DNA of 64,000 nucleotides, from NCBI GenBank assembly GCA_963807235.1, contig CAWEBF010000028.1, positions 62,001 through 126,000 on the forward strand, given 5' to 3'. Positions 47,005 through 55,374 of the stretch are shown piece by piece. The stretch is from CAWEBF01 sp963807235 (lineage in GTDB: Bacteria; Acidobacteriota; Vicinamibacteria; Vicinamibacterales; UBA2999). A model generated the notes under the pieces. The model was given only the letters and a program-made list of their open reading frames with translations. It was not told the origin of the DNA and did not search any database. The position numbers were made by a program, and so were the translations under genes. How positions within the stretch are numbered: the first letter of the stretch is position 1; every line of letters starts with the position of its first letter.

Positions 47005-47769
47005 CCCGACCGAAGCCGCGAACGCGGGCGGTGACGAAGGCCGTACCCGTTGCGCCTCTCTACCGTTACGGCCTGCAGCTGTTCGTGGTGTTTTCAGCTG
47101 GCCATGATGCTCGCGTTCTGGCCGTCCTACTTTTCGCGTCTCGGGTCGCAGCCAAGTGTCCACACGCACGCCCACGGCCTCACGATGACGCTCTGGTGCG
47201 GGCTTCTGGTGTCCCAGGCGTGGTTGATTCGCAGCGGCAACCGCGCGCTGCACCGGCAGGTGGGCCTGGCGTCCTACGTGCTCGTGCCGGCGCTCATCAT
47301 CGCCGCGCTGAATTTCATGCACTACCGGCTCGGCGAGGTGGCGGTGCTCGACGACGGCGCGCTGTACTTCATGACGCTCGTCGTCAACGCCCTCGTCTCG
47401 TTCCTGGTCCTCTACGGGCTCGCCATGTGGTATCGAAAGCAGCCGGCGCTGCACGCGCGCTTCATGATCGCCACTATCTTCCCGCTCTTCACGCCGGTCA
47501 CCGATCGCCTGATCGGCCGCTACATCCCGAGCATCGTGCCGCTGGTGCCGCGCATCGGCGGCTCGCCGGTGGTGCCGACGGCCGGGTTCCTGCTGGCGGA
47601 CGTGATGCTGGTGGCGCTGTCAGTCTGGGACTGGCGCACCAACAGGCGCCGGGTGTTCCCGATCGCGCTGGTGGTGCTGGTGCTGTACCACGCGTCGGTG
47701 CTGACGTTCTACCAATTCGGGTTCTGGCACGCGTTCGGCGAGTGGTTCATGACGTTGCCGCTTTCATGA
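47001..47769 (+). CDS. multi-pass membrane protein, paralogue of 35755-36543, one frameshift
   Basis: About 256 residues. The first 30 residues (basic start, then YGLQLFVVF) are in one frame and the rest, after a break near 47090, in another (QLAMMLAFWPSYFSRLG). It contains HTHAHGLTMTLWCGLLVSQ, LIRSGNRALHRQVGLASYV and six or seven hydrophobic helices. The two His-rich segments match the paralogue at 35755. The function is not recognised. It is coupled to the MmcQ/YjbR gene and followed by a 7-bp tandem repeat. Confidence 0.68.
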
Positions 47770-47770
47770 G

Positions 47771-47831
47771 GGCTCCCGGCTCCAGGCTCCAGGCTCCAGG
47801 CCAAGAAACGACTAACGACTAACGAGCAACG
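47771..47831. repeat. compound 7-bp tandem repeat (CCAGGCT + ACGACTA), copy 2
   Basis: Three CCAGGCT-type units followed by CAAGAA and then ACGACTA units. It is the same two-part module as at 22401-22466. It fills most of the gap between a membrane-protein gene and osmC-type gene. Confidence 0.85.
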
Positions 47832-47844
47832 AAGCGAGGCAGAA

Positions 47845-48270
47845 ATGAAACGAAGCGCATCAGCGGAATGGCGAGGCGGACTGAAGGACGGCAAGGGCGT
47901 GATCTCGACCGAAAGCGGCGTGCTTTCGAACACGCAGTATTCCTTCGGCACGCGGTTCGAGAACGGCAAGGGTACCAACCCGGAGGAGCTGATTGGCGCG
48001 GCACACGCCGGCTGCTTCTCGATGGCGCTGTCGGCGCAGCTGGGCGAGGCCGGCATGACGGCCGACCGCATCGCCACGACGGCCGCGGTGACGCTGGACA
48101 AAGTGGAGGGCGGATTTGCCATCACGGCCATCCACCTGACCGTGAAGGCCACGATTCCGGGGGCCGACCCGGCCAAATTCCAGACGGCGGCCAACAACGC
48201 CAAGGCCGGATGCCCGGTGTCGAAGGTGCTGAACGCGACCATCACCATGGACGCAACACTCGAAGGATAG
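47845..48270 (+). CDS. OsmC family peroxiredoxin
   Basis: 141 residues. Cysteine-based peroxidase reducing organic hydroperoxides. The two reactive cysteines are in LIGAAHAGCFSMALSAQL and NAKAGCPVSKVL, and the N-terminus KRSASAEWRGGLKDGKGV is typical of OsmC rather than Ohr. The ATG at 47845 follows a GAGG. It stands alone between two tandem-repeat tracts. Confidence 0.93.
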   Translation: MKRSASAEWRGGLKDGKGVISTESGVLSNTQYSFGTRFENGKGTNPEELIGAAHAGCFSMALSAQLGEAGMTADRIATTAAVTLDKVEGGFAITAIHLTVKATIPGADPAKFQTAANNAKAGCPVSKVLNATITMDATLEG

Positions 48271-48300
48271 AGCCAGAGCCGGAAGCCGGAAGCCGGGAGG
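48271..48300. repeat. 7-bp tandem repeat (AGCCGGA)
   Basis: Three AGCCGGA/AGCCGGG units begin two bases after the osmC-type stop, in the 37-base gap to the convergent DUF5916 gene. The period is 7 bases as in the other arrays. Confidence 0.75.
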
Positions 48301-48307
48301 CGGACCT

Positions 48308-50862
48308 CTACCGGCCGAACCAGCGCGTGGCCTTGATCATGAACACGTTGTCGGCCGGGCCCGTGAACACCCGGCCGAAGTCGCGGCCGATCAACAGCTG
48401 ACCCGGATTCGTCAGGTCCTGCCGCTGCTGGGTCCACGCCACGAAGATCGTGGATCCCAGGCGCCACTCCCAGCGGAAGACGGCGTTCATCCGCAGCGAC
48501 TTGAAGTTGAAGTCGGGATCGAAGGGCACGTTCGCATAGGGCTCGAACTCGAAGGTCTTGGGTGCGGCCAGCGACTTGAAGTCCATGTAGTCGCCCACGA
48601 CGATGAGCGGCTGCATGTAGACCTGCAGGGAGGCCATTCGCGAGAACAGCACGTTCATGCGCGTCTCGAGCGTGAAGTTCTTCTGCTGCAGTCGCGCGAA
48701 CACGTAGCGCATGCCGTGCGTCGCGGTGGCCTCGGAGTCCTCCGCCGTCATGACGTACTGCGCCACGTTCACCTGGTGCGAGTAGTTCGGGCCGGTGGAC
48801 AGGTTCAGCCGCGGAGACGGCTTCCACTCGACCGAAAGGCCCCCGTCGGAAGCGCTGCCGCCGTTTTCCCGCCATTCCGTGCCGCCGTTCACGCGGAACA
48901 CGAGGCGCTTTCGCGTGTCCGTGCCCAGGTTCAGGTTCACGGCCGCACTTGGCAGCTCGAGCGACGGCGGGCCTCCGCGGGTCAGGCGGTCGTCCTGGGT
49001 TCGCTGGAAGCTGGCGACGTTTCCCCCCAGGGTCCAGTAGTTGCGGAGGGTCATGTTGCCGAAGACGAAGGCGCCATCCCCAAGCTCGGCCCCGCCGTGG
49101 TTCCAGACGTAGAACTTGGCCAGCGCGATGTTGCGATCGCGGCTCAGCCGGTCGGGCGTGATCTGGCGCCACTGGAACACTCCATGCGTGCCCCAGACGT
49201 CGCCGTTGAAGTGGAAGCCGAGATCGCCCGCTTCGAGCCCCGGGCTCACGCTCCACACCGCCGAGTTCACGGTCCACGGGCCCTGGTTCTTGTTGATCCC
49301 GACGCTGCCGTTCCACCCGCTGAGCGAGGTGCGAGTCGGATCGAAGCTGACCTGGGGCGTCTCGGTGCGCTGGTAGTAGCGCTGCGGCGCGAGTTGCAGG
49401 CGTTCGATCGCTTCAGGCGAGCCGGACACGTGACTGCCGACGAACCGGCCGTGCACGACCCAGTCCTTGCGCCCGTCCAGGAAGTGATAGCCGTCCATGC
49501 CCCCCAGGTTGGCGCGTCCACTCAGCTGCCGGGCCAGGACGGGGTCGCTCAGATCACGAGTGACGCCGGTCACGAGCGCCCCGAGGCCCGAGCGGCCCAA
49601 GCCCCACTCCTTCAGCACGCGCGCCGAAAAATAGTTGGTCAACGGCTCGGTTTCGACGCGCGTCCTGCCGGCCCAGAGCGAATGTACGCGTGTGCTCGCG
49701 AGTCAGTGACGGCGTCGAGCACGCCGAAGCTCCAGCCGCTGTTCGTCTTGCCGGTGAGCTTCGCGGCACCGAGGATGGTGGTGGCCGTCGGCCGATTCAC
49801 GAAGTCGCCGCCGGCCTCGCCCTGCGGCACGCGCCCCAGCCGCCGCGTGTGGACGAGGATCGGCTCCGAGCGGTTGAAGCCCCAGTGGTTGGTCGCGCCC
49901 AGGTTGCCGAAGTTCGAGAAGATCTGCGCGCCCTCGATGAAGAACGGCCGTTTCTCCTGGAAGAAGGTCTCGAAGGCCCCCAGGTTCACGACGGCGGGAT
50001 CGATCTCCACCTGTCCGAAGTCCGGGTTGATGGCCGCATTCAGGACGATGTTCGGCCGCGGCACGTATTTGAGGTCCAGTCCAGCCGCGCCGAAATACCG
50101 CGAGCCGTCGTTGAAAGGGTTCCCGGCGCCGGGCCGCACGAACTCGCTTCGTGCGGCGGTATAGGGCAGCAGCTCCAGCGACCGGCGCGGCTCCACGCCG
50201 TCGATGTCGGTCAGCTCGGCCGCGCGCGACATCAGCGCGTTGGCCGTCCGCGGCACCAGCTCGAACCACACGCGCTCGTTCTTCCGGTAGATGAAGCGCT
50301 CGGCGTTGAAGCCCCACGTCTGGCGGTCGCCCCTGAGAAACCGCAGCTGGGACAGCGGGATCCGCATCTCGATCGTCCAGCCCTCCTGGTCGATCGAGAC
50401 CGCCGACTCCCAGACGCCGTCCCACGAGCTGTCGCGGTTGGTGTCGTTGGAAATGTTGGTGTCGCGCTGCACCCCGCCAGCGCTGACCTCGAACGATGCG
50501 CCGGTCAGACGATCGTGCATCGCGTCCACGTAGAACGTGAACCGATCGGCATCGGCGTCGTCGTCGCGCCTCGACAGACGGGCGACGATCTTGTCGGGCT
50601 CGCTGTCGAAGAGCCGCACGCCGACGTAGATCGCCGTGTTGTCGTAGAGGATGCGCAGCTCGGTGCGCTCGGTGGCCGGCTGCCCTTCCTCCGGCTCGTA
50701 CTGCCGGAACCTGTCGGCGACGTCGGCCGCCGTCCAGACGGCCTCGTCGAGCCGGCCGTCGATCACCGGAGGCGTGGGGGCGCGCCGCGCGCGCAGCGAC
50801 GCGGGGACGACGGGATCTTGAAGGAGAACGGCCGCCGCGAGCGCCAGCACCACGCCGTGCAT
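48308..50862 (-). CDS. DUF5916 protein with N-terminal carbohydrate-binding (CBM9-like) domain, frameshifted
   Basis: About 850 residues. Signal peptide (HGVVLALAAAVLLQ), a CBM9-like domain (TPPVIDGRLDEAVWTAADVA; LRILYDNTAIYVGVRLFDSE; WTIEMRIPLSQLRF), then the DUF5916 region (LDLKYVPRPNIVLNAAINPD; PFFIEGAQIFSNFG; EPILVHTRRLGRVPQGE). The C-terminal part is rich in alternating aromatic strands, for example FHFNGDVWGTHGVFQWRQ, as expected of an outer-membrane barrel. The two halves are in different frames, with the break near 49685. The family is probably an outer-membrane protein, sometimes near peptidase or glycan genes; its function is unknown. Confidence 0.84.
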
Positions 50863-50944
50863 TCGGTCCCTTTAGACACCCCGGAGCGGCGATTTGGCCG
50901 GGCCTACCGGCCACGAGCCTCCTGATCAGTGCCAGAAGAGCGAA

Positions 50945-52096
50945 TCAGCGGCGCGGCCAGGGCACACCCTGGTCCGCTTTCACCGCGCCTATGCCCCTGT
51001 AGAGGAAACGCTGTACGCGCGCCCCTGTATAGGTCTCCGTCGTGTAGACATTGCCCTGGGAATCAGTGGCGACGTTGTGCACGCCGAAGAACTGCCCCGG
51101 CTGTCGCCCGCCGTCGCCGAACGTGGTCAGCACCTCGAGCGTCGAGCGGTTCAGCACCCGCACCTTCTCGTTCACGCCGTCCACCATGTACAGGTAGGTC
51201 TCCTGCGGGTCGCGCGAGAACGTCATGTCCCACACCGAGCCCGACCGCAGCGTCTCCTTGTCGAAGAACGCTTCCTTGACGAACGTGCCGTCCTTGCGGA
51301 ACACCTGCACGCGGTTGTTCACCCGGTCGCACACGTAGACGAGCCCGTCCTTCGACACGTTGGCGCAGTGCACCGTGCGGAACTGCCTGGCCGGCGGTGC
51401 CTTGGGATCGTAGGCCCCCGTATCGGTGTCGTCGGGCTTCGCGCCGTAGGCGCCCCAGTGGCGCTTGTACTTCCCGCTGTCGGCATCGAACACCACGACG
51501 CGATGGTTGCCGTAGCCGTCGGCGATGTAGGCCTCGTTTGCCGTCGGCTCGACGAAGATCTTCGCGGCGCGCCACAGGTTGGCGGTGTCGTTGCTGCCGT
51601 TGTGCGTACCCTTCTTGCCGATCTGCAGGAGGAACTTGCCCGAGCGGTCGAACTTCAGCACGTGCGTGTCGGTGTCGCCGTTGCCCCCCACCCACACGTT
51701 GCCCTTGTGATCGACCGTGATGCCGTGGTTCGACTCCGGCCACTCGTAGCCCTGCCCCGGGCCTCCCCAGCTGTTCACGAGGTTGCCCGCCGGGTCGAAT
51801 TCGAGCACGTGCGGCGCGGGAACACAGCACGTGCCCACTTTCGGTGTCACCGCCGCCGCCTTGAAGTTGTCGTCCACGCTCTGGGGGCGGTGGATCACCC
51901 ACACGTGGTCGCGCGCGTCCACGGCCACGCCGATCGTCATGCCCAGCACCCAGTGATTCGGCAGCGGCTTGGGCCAGAAGGGGTCCACCTCGAAGAGGGG
52001 CGCCTTGACGGTGCCGGAGGGCTGCGACGACTGCGCGCCCAGGGTCGCGAGCACCGAAACCAGCAGGACGATTGTCAGCGCGTGCTTCGTTGTCAT
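50945..52096 (-). CDS. secreted NHL-repeat protein
   Basis: 383 residues. Signal peptide (ALTIVLLVSVLATLGAQ). Blades include VLGMTIGVAVDARDHVWVI, SNHGITVDHKGNVWVGGN, TANEAYIADGYGNHRVVVFD, FRTVHCANVSKDGLVYVCDR and GVHNVATDSQGNVYTTETYT. A vicinal cysteine pair (GTCCVPAPHVLEF) and further Cys in HCAN and VCDR are unusual for NHL proteins and might form disulfides. It resembles peptidyl-alpha-hydroxyglycine lyase-like propellers, but the catalytic set was not verified. The ATG at 52096 follows GAGGGGTGAG. Confidence 0.82.
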   Translation of the reverse strand: MTTKHALTIVLLVSVLATLGAQSSQPSGTVKAPLFEVDPFWPKPLPNHWVLGMTIGVAVDARDHVWVIHRPQSVDDNFKAAAVTPKVGTCCVPAPHVLEFDPAGNLVNSWGGPGQGYEWPESNHGITVDHKGNVWVGGNGDTDTHVLKFDRSGKFLLQIGKKGTHNGSNDTANLWRAAKIFVEPTANEAYIADGYGNHRVVVFDADSGKYKRHWGAYGAKPDDTDTGAYDPKAPPARQFRTVHCANVSKDGLVYVCDRVNNRVQVFRKDGTFVKEAFFDKETLRSGSVWDMTFSRDPQETYLYMVDGVNEKVRVLNRSTLEVLTTFGDGGRQPGQFFGVHNVATDSQGNVYTTETYTGARVQRFLYRGIGAVKADQGVPWPRR

Positions 52097-52143
52097 CTCA
52101 CCCCTCCTCGGCTGCCGCCGCGTGCTCGGGATTGTAATGCCGG

Positions 52144-52960
52144 TTACGCCCACACCGCCGCGTTGGCGGGCGGAGGCTCCGGCGCCGGTTCGAGGCGCGA
52201 GACGTCGGCTTCGAACGCGATCGCAGGCGTGTGGGCTCGCGATGTGCCGCACCTGCAGGAGGCCCGAGCGCGTCGCGGCCAGCAGGCGTCCGTCGCCATC
52301 CCAGTCGGCCCACTGAAGATCGTCCAGGAGCACCAGCTCACCCTCGTGCTCGAGCCAGTAGCGGACACGCATCCCGTCGATGGCTTGCTCCACGAACTCG
52401 CCGCCTGCGTGGCCGACGCATTCGACGTGCAGGACGGCGGTCCCGCCCGGCTGCGCCTTTTCCATCCGCGCGTGCCGGTGCTGATCCCAGGCATCGTGTG
52501 GATCCCGGGGGTCTGAATCGGTGGACTCGATCCACCCGCGCCGGCGCTCGGACTCGAACTGGATGGCCGGTGTCGGCTGCAGCCCGAACGCGATCGGGAG
52601 CTTGATGCCCTCAGGCGTGGATCGGTCCTTGGCGACGAAGTGAAATCCGCGCGTCCACGTTCCGCACGTGCCGAAGGCGTGCAACGCGGTGAGCCACGGC
52701 AGCTTCGAGATGGCCACGTACGCCTCGCCATGTTCCCACCGGGCGCCGGGCTTATGGGCGAAATAGCACAGCCACCGCCCGTCGGGCGACAGGTCCGACC
52801 GGCGCGGGAAGATCCGGCCGCCCAGCCAGGCGCCGCCTTCGTAGCGGCCGGCGGCCAGGTCCCAGCGGCCCACGTGCGCCCAGCGGCTCGGCCCGCGGCG
52901 GAACACGGCCACCACGGGCGCCTCGGTGGCGGGAATGCAGAAGAGGCGCGGCGGTTCCAC
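52144..52960 (-). CDS. hypothetical protein, one frameshift
   Basis: About 272 residues, no signal peptide, GTG start at 52960. It is rich in W, G and R. Segments such as AHVGRWDLAAGRYEGGAWLG, LSPDGRWLCYFAHK and LQWADWDGDGRLLAATRSG resemble beta-propeller blades or FG-GAP-like repeats. The frame breaks near 52235, and the ending ADVSRLEPAPEPPPANAAVWA is in the second frame. I do not recognise a characterised family. Its start lies five bases after the stop of the DinB gene on the same strand, so both are probably co-transcribed. Confidence 0.62.
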
Positions 52961-52964
52961 CTGG

Positions 52965-53442
52965 CTAGGGTCGTTGCAACCGCTTGAGAATCTGGATCTG
53001 TCCGGCGTGATACAGGTCGTGGGCGGCGATGCCGGTGACGAGCGACAGGTTGTCGAACGGGCTCCGCGGCGCGCGCCGCTTCAGCCGCGCCTCGGGAAGC
53101 TCCGGCACGGCCTCGCGCAGAGGCGCGTGCATCTCGGCCAGCAGGCGCACGTCGCGCCGCCAGTGCGCGTCGCGGGACGCACCAGCTGACGGGGCGCACC
53201 AACCAGTTGGAGCCTTCCAGCGGAAAGGAGCCTCGCTTCTCCCGAAGCAGCCGCCTGCGAACGGCGTACTTCCAGTACGCCGCGTGGACGACGAGTTCCC
53301 AGATGTTGTGCCGATCGGGCGCCGGCCGCCACGCCGCCGCGGCGGTGGTGACTCCGCGGATCGAACCGCGCAGGTTCGTGCCGTGCCAGGACCGGTGATC
53401 GTACGCCTCGTCGATGAGGCGCAGCAGGATCGTTCGGCTCAT
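52965..53442 (-). CDS. DinB-family protein, one frameshift
   Basis: About 159 residues. The four-helix DinB fold is shown by LLRLIDEAYDHRSWHGTNL, RHNIWELVVHAAYWKYAVRR and, after a break near 53190, LVTGIAAHDLYHAGQIQILK. The three metal-binding histidines of the family are in YDHRSWH, VVHAAYWK and AAHDLYHAGQ. Members include metal-dependent thiol-transferases that use bacillithiol or mycothiol, which is of interest because bshC is in this window; the substrate here is unknown. Confidence 0.82.
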
Positions 53443-53556
53443 CGCTGACGAGTTTAGCAATCGTCGTCACGGTCGAGCTAGGACACCGGCTGAGTCACAT
53501 GGGCACGATTCGTGAAAGTGGAATCTGGGGGGAATCGTCTTCCCTGGAGGTGTCGA

Positions 53557-54189
53557 ATGAAGCCCAGCCTATGGCTCGCGGTCGCGTTGCTGTCGTCGGC
53601 GTGCGGTGGTGCAGTCGCTTCGGACGATCGACCAACCAACGCAACCGAAGCCGCACTCCAGGAAGGCGAACGCAAGACCAGCACCGATCCTCGCGTGAAT
53701 CCGGATGCCGCCGCGATGGCCGACTTCAAGGGGCGCGTGGAGGGCTATGCCGAGCTCCATCGGCAACTGGCCAAAGGGGACGCCAAGCAGGAGAAGAACA
53801 CCACTCCTACCCAGATCAACGACACACAGAAGGCGCTGGCAGCGAAGATTCTGGCGGCACGCGCCAACGCGAAGCAGGGAGACATCTTCACCCCTGCGGT
53901 TCGTCCGGTGTTCAGGCGTCTGCTTGCGCCCGAGTTGAAGGGTGAGGATGGGCGCGACGCCAAGGCGGTACTCAAGGACGACGCACCCGCGGCAGGCAGC
54001 GTGTCGTTCAAGGTCAACGCCAAATATCCCGACAACCAGCCGCTGCCCAGCGTGCCAGCAAACATCCTGCTGACGCTCCCGTCGCTGCCGGCGCCGCTGG
54101 AATACCGCATCGTCGGCCAGCATCTGTTGCTGCTCGACACGGCCGCGGATCTGGTCGTCGATTACATGCTCAACGTCGGTGCCACCTAG
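53557..54189 (+). CDS. putative lipoprotein, function unknown
   Basis: 210 residues. Lipoprotein signal (PSLWLAVALLSSACGG, lipobox SSAC). The mature part begins polar, with RTST-type low complexity, then helical segments (FKGRVEGYAELHRQLAKGDA; LAAKILAARANAKQGDIFTP) and a short beta region (LPSVPANILLTLPSLPAPLE; YRIVGQHLLLLDTAADLVVD). No family is recognised. The ATG at 53557 follows CTGGAGG. The downstream metallophosphoesterase starts 11 bases later, so the two form an operon of exported proteins. Confidence 0.7.
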   Translation: MKPSLWLAVALLSSACGGAVASDDRPTNATEAALQEGERKTSTDPRVNPDAAAMADFKGRVEGYAELHRQLAKGDAKQEKNTTPTQINDTQKALAAKILAARANAKQGDIFTPAVRPVFRRLLAPELKGEDGRDAKAVLKDDAPAAGSVSFKVNAKYPDNQPLPSVPANILLTLPSLPAPLEYRIVGQHLLLLDTAADLVVDYMLNVGAT

Positions 54190-54200
54190 GGAGGGACATC

Positions 54201-55135
54201 ATGCGTCGCGTAGCCATCATCGCGCTCCTGTTCGTTAGCGTGCCGTGGGCTGGCGCCGCGCAGGAACTGCGGCTGCCGAACAAGGCTGGTTCAGTCAAGT
54301 TCGCGGTCATCGGCGATACCGGCCAGCCTTCGTCCGGCCAGACGGCGATCGCCAAGCAGATGCTGAGCTGGCGGACACGGTTCCCGTTCGAGTTCGCCCT
54401 GATGATGGGTGACAACCTGTACGGATCCGAAAGTCCCGGCGACTACGAGAAGAAGTTCGCCCGGCCGTACAAGGCGCTCCTCGACGGCGGAGTCAAGTTC
54501 TACGCGTCGCTGGGGAACCACGACGACGCCGGACAGATCAACTACAAGGCGTTCAACATGGGCGGCCAGAAGTACTACACCTTCAGGCCCAAGCTCGGCG
54601 TGCGGTTCTTCGCGCTCGACAGCAACTACGTGGACGACAAGCAGCTGTCGTGGCTCAGCAAGGAGCTGGCGGCAAGCGGATCCGACTGGAAGATCGCCTT
54701 CTTCCACCATCCGCTGTACTCCTCCGGCGGCACCCACGGCTCCGCCGATCTGCAGCGCGAGCTGATCGAGCCGGTGTTCCTGAAATACGGCGTCAACGTC
54801 GCCTTCATGGGTCACGAGCACTTCTACGAGCGGATCAAGCCGCAGAAGGGCGTCGCCTACTTCATTGCCGGGGCGTCGGCGAAACTGCGGCCGGGCGATC
54901 TGAAGAGGTCGGCGCTCACAGTCTACGGGAACGACCGGGATTACTCGTTCATGCTCGTCGAGATCGTGGGCGACGAACTCTTCTTTCAGACGATCACCGA
55001 CAAGGGGATGACGATAGACGTCGGCAGCATCAAACGCGCCGGCGACGTGACCCGACGCCGGGCCAGACGGCGCAACCGGTTGTCCCGCAGGCCAAACCGT
55101 CGCCCGTGCAGCCAGGACCGGCCACACCCAAATAA
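54201..55135 (+). CDS. secreted metallophosphoesterase, frameshift near the end
   Basis: About 311 residues. Signal peptide (RRVAIIALLFVSVPWAGA). Calcineurin-like motifs appear in order: FAVIGDTGQPSSGQT, LMMGDNLYG, ASLGNHDDAG, IAFFHHPLYSSGG and AFMGHEHFYERI, giving the full two-metal site. The domain resembles purple-acid-phosphatase-type enzymes. After the catalytic core the frame slips near 55055, and the tail TPTPGQTAQPVVPQAKPSPV with the stop at 55133 is in the other frame. It ends directly against the stop of the convergent small gene, with no spacer. Confidence 0.87.
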
Positions 55136-55357
55136 CTACGTCTTCGGGGGCCCGCTGCTCTCGCCCACACCGGGGCAACAGGGCGCGGGCAGCGCGTGCG
55201 ACGCGCGACAGTGGGCGACGAACGCTTCGAGCTGTTCGATGCGTTCCGCCGCCTTCTCCATCAGCCCGAGCGGGTAATGGTATTCGCTGCTCCAATACCG
55301 GAGGTTCTCGGCGAGCGTGCGCCCGCTCGTATCGTCTTCGATTCTGGGGGACCGCAT
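55136..55357 (-). CDS. small hypothetical protein
   Basis: 73 residues from ATG at 55357. It starts RSPRIEDDTSGRTLAENLRY, then WSSEYHYPLGLMEKAAERIE, with a cysteine-containing tail (AHCRASHALPAPCCPGVGES). No signal peptide. It looks like a short helical regulator or adaptor, but I do not recognise it. The stop codon abuts the stop of the convergent phosphoesterase gene. The next gene upstream (VWFA) ends 17 bases away on the same strand. Confidence 0.5.
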   Translation of the reverse strand: MRSPRIEDDTSGRTLAENLRYWSSEYHYPLGLMEKAAERIEQLEAFVAHCRASHALPAPCCPGVGESSGPPKT

Positions 55358-55374
55358 CGCACCCAGTTTAGCAG

